DNA of 64,000 nt from Onchocerca lupi (Eukaryota > Nematoda > Chromadorea > Rhabditida > Onchocercidae), in NCBI GenBank assembly GCA_028564675.1, contig JAOVVO010000021.1, positions 62,001-126,000 on the forward strand, written 5' to 3'. Of this stretch, positions 63,778 through 64,000 are shown piece by piece (the first letter of the stretch is position 1; each line of letters starts with the position of its first letter). The position numbers and the translations under genes were made by a program. The notes below the pieces were generated by a model. That model was given only the letters and a program-made list of their open reading frames with translations. It was not told the DNA's origin and searched no databases.

Positions 63778-63987
63778 TTAAACATATCGCATCGAGAATT
63801 GATCACGGCCAAATTCACTAGATGAAGCAATTGATGATGCATAATCAGATGAACCTGTGGTACCGCCAGCGGCTCGTATCTCGGCGACTGATGGAGCTGT
63901 TGGTGTTGCTGCAGTGATTGTCGAATTGCGACGTTCTGGTGGTGGTGGTGGTTTACAGCTACCTAAATTAGGTTTATCTACAATTCT
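63778..63987 (-). CDS. C-terminal exon of an unidentified gene entering from the right
   Basis: Behind a TTTTAG acceptor at 63988, 69 codons run to a TAA at 63778-63780. The peptide starts RIVDKPNLGSCKPPPPPERR, contains a five-proline SH3/EVH1-ligand-like run, and then a Ser/Thr/Ala-rich tail ending FGRDQFSMRYV. Composition and the acceptor support a real last exon. The family cannot be named from this fragment. Confidence 0.5.
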   Translation of the reverse strand, partial: RIVDKPNLGSCKPPPPPERRNSTITAATPTAPSVAEIRAAGGTTGSSDYASSIASSSEFGRDQFSMRYV

Positions 63988-64000
63988 CTAAAACATTAAA

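Overview
The window looks like chromosomal DNA of a nematode, most likely a filarial/spirurid worm. It is AT-rich throughout. Genes are split into many short exons by introns that mostly run from GTAAGT-like donors to TTTCAG-like acceptors. Several start codons lie just behind an orphan acceptor of the kind used for spliced-leader trans-splicing. One gene, a Clc-like claudin relative, belongs to a family best known from nematodes. The species is not determined. I saw no bacterial operons, CRISPR array, rRNA or convincing tRNA, and no recognisable endosymbiont insertion. All identifications rest on reading exons and comparing motifs from memory. No database search was run.

Layout, left to right. 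1-1921 (-): 5' part of a TopBP1-like multi-BRCT checkpoint protein that runs off the left edge. 3296-3460: an array of a 28-bp palindromic repeat. 5827-6273 (+): TMEM242-like mitochondrial assembly factor. 7458-8562 (+): PIG-L, the second enzyme of GPI-anchor synthesis. 9510-16049 (-): AP-3 beta adaptin, 16 exons, 931 aa. 17072-19916 (+): WDR82, 313 aa. 20742-25474 (-): TAF5, 644 aa. 28509-30064 (-): NAA60-type N-terminal acetyltransferase. 30758-33727 (+): mitochondrial ribosomal protein mL38. 39918-42206 (+): SH3BGR-like protein with a very long acidic tail. 43160-45184 (-): UPRT-like protein. About 45443-45942: probable solo LTR. 53706-55370 (+): secreted class-3 lipase. 55807-57209 (-): Clc-like tetraspan, with a possible 54-aa gene upstream. 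59573-62274 (+): mitochondrial dicarboxylate carrier SLC25A10 with two irregular introns. 63778-63987 (-): last exon of a gene entering from the right.

The genes are unrelated housekeeping functions: checkpoint, chromatin and transcription (WDR82, TAF5), membrane traffic (AP-3, PIG-L, NAA60), mitochondria (TMEM242, mL38, SLC25A10) and lipid hydrolysis. I see no pathway cluster. Neighbours are often divergent (AP-3 beta/WDR82, NAA60/mL38, MATD-gene/SLC25A10) or convergent (WDR82/TAF5, SH3BGR/UPRT, lipase/Clc), so several intergenic stretches probably hold shared promoters. Two large gene-poor stretches (33.7-39.9 kb and 45.2-53.7 kb) hold only microsatellites and a mobile-element remnant.

I found no convincing new biological system. 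The most unusual observations are the non-canonical splice sites of the dicarboxylate carrier, the eroded PRPP loop of the UPRT-like protein, the palindromic 28-bp array, and genes whose stop codon lies inside their AATAAA signal.
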